Positions 4,180-6,355 of a DNA stretch of 6,355 nucleotides are shown here, in pieces. The DNA is taken from positions 1-6,355 of the forward strand of contig DJKK01000234.1 of NCBI GenBank assembly GCA_002434595.1, given 5' to 3'. The stretch comes from Alphaproteobacteria bacterium UBA6544. Its GTDB lineage: Bacteria > Pseudomonadota > Alphaproteobacteria > UBA8366. The notes beneath the pieces were generated by a model that did not search any database, was not told the DNA's origin, and worked only from the letters and a program-made list of their open reading frames with translations. Position 1 is the first letter of the stretch. Every line of letters starts with the position of its first letter. The translations under genes were made by a program, and so were the position numbers.

Positions 4180-6355
4180 TCGCTTGCTCGCGCGTATTGG
4201 CAGTTTCGACATCTTCCGCCTGCGATGCAGCCATGTGGCGACTCATCCTCAATCTCGCGACAGCGCCACCACCCGGACCGTCGCGCAGGTCGACCCCACC
4301 ACCGTGGTCTTCCATGATTTTTCGCACGATCGCGAGGCCGAGTCCGGTGCCGGACTTACGCGTTGTAAAATACGGGTCTGTTAATTGTTCGCGGTTTTCT
4401 TTTGGAAGGCCCAATCCGTTATCGGTCACAATCACGTCGACAAAATCCTCTTCATACGAGGACGAAAGGGTAATACATCCCTTCTCCGCCGACCCATTGC
4501 GTCCTTCAATTGATTCGACCGCATTTTTGAAAAGATTTGTGAGCGCTTGGCTGAACTGCCTGCCGTCGCAGACCAAGCTATAGGCCTCTGGCGACAAATC
4601 CGCTTCAAAATCGATATGCGGCTGCCCGTTGCGATAGAGAAATAGCACCTGTCGACACAAGTCGTTTAGATCTTCCGCGCGCATTTGAGGTACTGGAAGG
4701 CGTGCGAAATTCGAGAACTCGTCGACCATGCGACCGATGTCTTCAACATGGCGAATAATTGTGTCCGTGCAGGTTTCAAACACCTCGGTATCGCTGCCAA
4801 TTTCATTTATGTACTTTCGTCGCAAACGTTCGGCCGAAAGCTGAATCGGCGTTAACGGGTTCTTTATTTCATGCGCGATGCGTCTAGCCACGTCCGCCCA
4901 AGCGGCCTTTCGCTGTGCGGCCAGTAGTTGAGAAACATCGTCGAACGTTATGACAAAGCCGGTAATTTTGCCTTCGGACCATTCGGAACCGATCCGCACG
5001 AGCAAGGTATGTGCCTCGTTGTTTCGCGTTATACGAATTTCACCTTCAGTAGGCTTGCGCGAGCGGCTCCGCGCGGCACTGTCGATTAACGGCGCCAACT
5101 CGACTACGACATCTGCCATTCGTTGGCCTATCACCTCGTCGAGTTCCACGCCGAGCAAGTCGGAGGCGGAACGATTTGGTAGATTGATCGTGCCGTCCTT
5201 GTCGAGACCAACGACCCCGGCCGAGACACCTTCTAGAACGGTTTCAGTAAACCGTCGCCTTTCGTCGAGTTGAAGGTTCGCCTCCATGAGCTCGCCACGA
5301 TTGCTCTCAAGCTCGCTGGTCATGCGGTTGAACGCGCGGCTCAGCGACCCGACCTCGTCCTCAGGCGTATCTTCGGGTACGCGGGCGGATAAGTTTCCCG
5401 AGCGAACTTTTTCGGTTGCAGCGATAAGACTGCTGATGGGGTCTGAAAGCTGTGTCGCGAACATCAGTCCAACCCAGACTGCGGCCAAGAGCAACAGCAA
5501 GCCGACAACAACGAAGATCAATGCGAAATTTATCTGGATGTCCGAACGCTTGATCTCGAGTTGTTCGAATTCCTCCACGGCGCCTTCGCTGCGCTTCATG
5601 TGGCTCAGCACGATTGGGTCGACCAAACGCCCGACATAGAGAAATATCTCGCTCGGAGAAGCCAAACGAACCAAAGCACGTACCCGGTCGTCGTTCTCAC
5701 TTGTCATGAGCGCGATTTCACCGCGTCGGGCCTGTTCCATGGCAACGGGAGGAACGGTTTCAAATTCAAGAAGGTAGGTGAGGCCCGCGCGCGCCAGAAT
5801 TTTTCCGGTGCCGTCAAACACCAAAGCTTCATTCAGCTCCCGGATAGTTGCTTGAATCTTGATGGCATCGTTTAATCGCTTTGGGTTGATTTGTAGCGCG
5901 ATAATGGCGTCGCGATTTAGGTCATTCGCCATCGCCGTGGCGTCGGCGCGAATATTGCGCTTGTGTTCCTTGAGATAGATTTCGGCTGCCGACCGGGATT
6001 CGCTGAGTGCCGTTCGGACCCGCTCACTAAACCAAGATTCTACACCGAAATTGAAGAACGAAACCGAGAAAACACCCACGACAATAGCCGGCACAACGGA
6101 GACCAAACCAAACCAAACTACAAGTTTGACGTGGAGACGCGAGCCGGCCGATCCCTTTCGGCGTTCCGACCAGACCGCCACGATGCGTCGGGCGATCAAG
6201 AATGCCAACAACAGTGACAAGACCAGATCGATGTTGAGCAGCAGAAGGACGATAGCAGGGCTGTCGTCAAACGATTTGGAGCCGGCAAGCGTCGCGTAGG
6301 TCGCGGCACCGCTTACGACGGCAGCCGCAGCCAGGGAAATTGCCAAGATGCGTCC
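4169..6355 (-). CDS. ntrY: Sensor histidine kinase NtrY (N-terminus cut by window edge)
   Basis: The frame is open to the right edge, so the true start lies outside; numbering here takes the TTG at 6346 as residue 1. Membrane segments are predicted near 3-21, 32-54, 74-98 and 273-298, with a presumed periplasmic sensing region of about 175 residues between the last two. HAMP (about 299-350) and a PAS domain (about 365-475, with LPNRSASDLLG) follow. The HisKA phosphorylation site is H492 in RIAHEIKNPLTP. The ATPase domain carries the N box (N604-N608, NLFKN), DNGLGLP (642-648), DPYFTTRKSGTGLGLAIV (657-674) and a C-terminal GGG motif. This is the full set of a functional kinase and matches the NtrY layout. 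It phosphorylates NtrX, encoded just downstream and overlapping its stop. The complete protein is likely a little longer at the N-terminus, as the reading GRIL before residue 2 continues the first hydrophobic segment. Confidence 0.95.
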   Translation of the reverse strand, partial: GRILAISLAAAAVVSGAATYATLAGSKSFDDSPAIVLLLLNIDLVLSLLLAFLIARRIVAVWSERRKGSAGSRLHVKLVVWFGLVSVVPAIVVGVFSVSFFNFGVESWFSERVRTALSESRSAAEIYLKEHKRNIRADATAMANDLNRDAIIALQINPKRLNDAIKIQATIRELNEALVFDGTGKILARAGLTYLLEFETVPPVAMEQARRGEIALMTSENDDRVRALVRLASPSEIFLYVGRLVDPIVLSHMKRSEGAVEEFEQLEIKRSDIQINFALIFVVVGLLLLLAAVWVGLMFATQLSDPISSLIAATEKVRSGNLSARVPEDTPEDEVGSLSRAFNRMTSELESNRGELMEANLQLDERRRFTETVLEGVSAGVVGLDKDGTINLPNRSASDLLGVELDEVIGQRMADVVVELAPLIDSAARSRSRKPTEGEIRITRNNEAHTLLVRIGSEWSEGKITGFVITFDDVSQLLAAQRKAAWADVARRIAHEIKNPLTPIQLSAERLRRKYINEIGSDTEVFETCTDTIIRHVEDIGRMVDEFSNFARLPVPQMRAEDLNDLCRQVLFLYRNGQPHIDFEADLSPEAYSLVCDGRQFSQALTNLFKNAVESIEGRNGSAEKGCITLSSSYEEDFVDVIVTDNGLGLPKENREQLTDPYFTTRKSGTGLGLAIVRKIMEDHGGGVDLRDGPGGGAVARLRMSRHMAASQAEDVETANTREQANGI

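Noticed and set aside
6344..6346. TTG as the true start of ntrY
   Set aside because: The frame remains open to the end of the window, the upstream codons continue a hydrophobic segment, and NtrY proteins normally have further residues before the first membrane helix. It is better treated as a truncated gene.

Overview
The window carries a chromosomal gene block typical of Alphaproteobacteria, with every gene on the minus strand. Reading in the direction of transcription (high to low coordinates), the order is ntrY, ntrX, trkA, a D-amino-acid transaminase gene (dat), hfq and hflX. Both outer genes are cut: ntrY lacks its extreme N-terminus at the right edge, and hflX contributes only its first 38 codons at the left edge. 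The combination of ntrYX followed by trkA, dat, hfq and hflX, plus the alphaproteobacterial form of Hfq (RDSHSQLVYKH loop), places the source in that class. Base composition looks moderate (roughly mid-50s % GC by eye). I cannot name a genus.

Layout: ntrY (4169-6355, partial) is a membrane-bound histidine kinase with four predicted membrane segments, HAMP, PAS, HisKA and ATPase domains. Its stop overlaps the start of ntrX (2791-4179) by 11 bases. Then come trkA (1393-2772, 18-bp gap) and dat (520-1380, 12-bp gap, with its ribosome-binding site overlapping the trkA stop codon). This spacing indicates one transcription unit. The only real gap is 383-519 (137 bp), which holds a plausible sigma-70 type promoter and a short leader for hfq. 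hfq (134-382) and hflX (1-115, partial) follow as a tight pair 18 bp apart.

How the genes work together: NtrY and NtrX form a two-component system that in various Alphaproteobacteria has been tied to nitrogen metabolism, redox or oxygen response and envelope or exopolysaccharide control. TrkA is the cytosolic NAD-binding regulatory subunit of a K+ uptake channel. Dat interconverts D-Ala and D-Glu for peptidoglycan. Hfq is the RNA chaperone for small RNAs, and HflX is a ribosome-associated GTPase. The left part is thus a post-transcriptional and translation-rescue module that can be read from its own promoter.

Nothing here looks like a mobile element, CRISPR array, phage or unknown defence system, and no RNA gene was recognised. 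The points worth a second look are modest: a Trp in place of the usual sensor-II Arg in the NtrX AAA+ domain, the absent GAFTGA loop in NtrX, and the repeat and pairing structure of the hfq leader.
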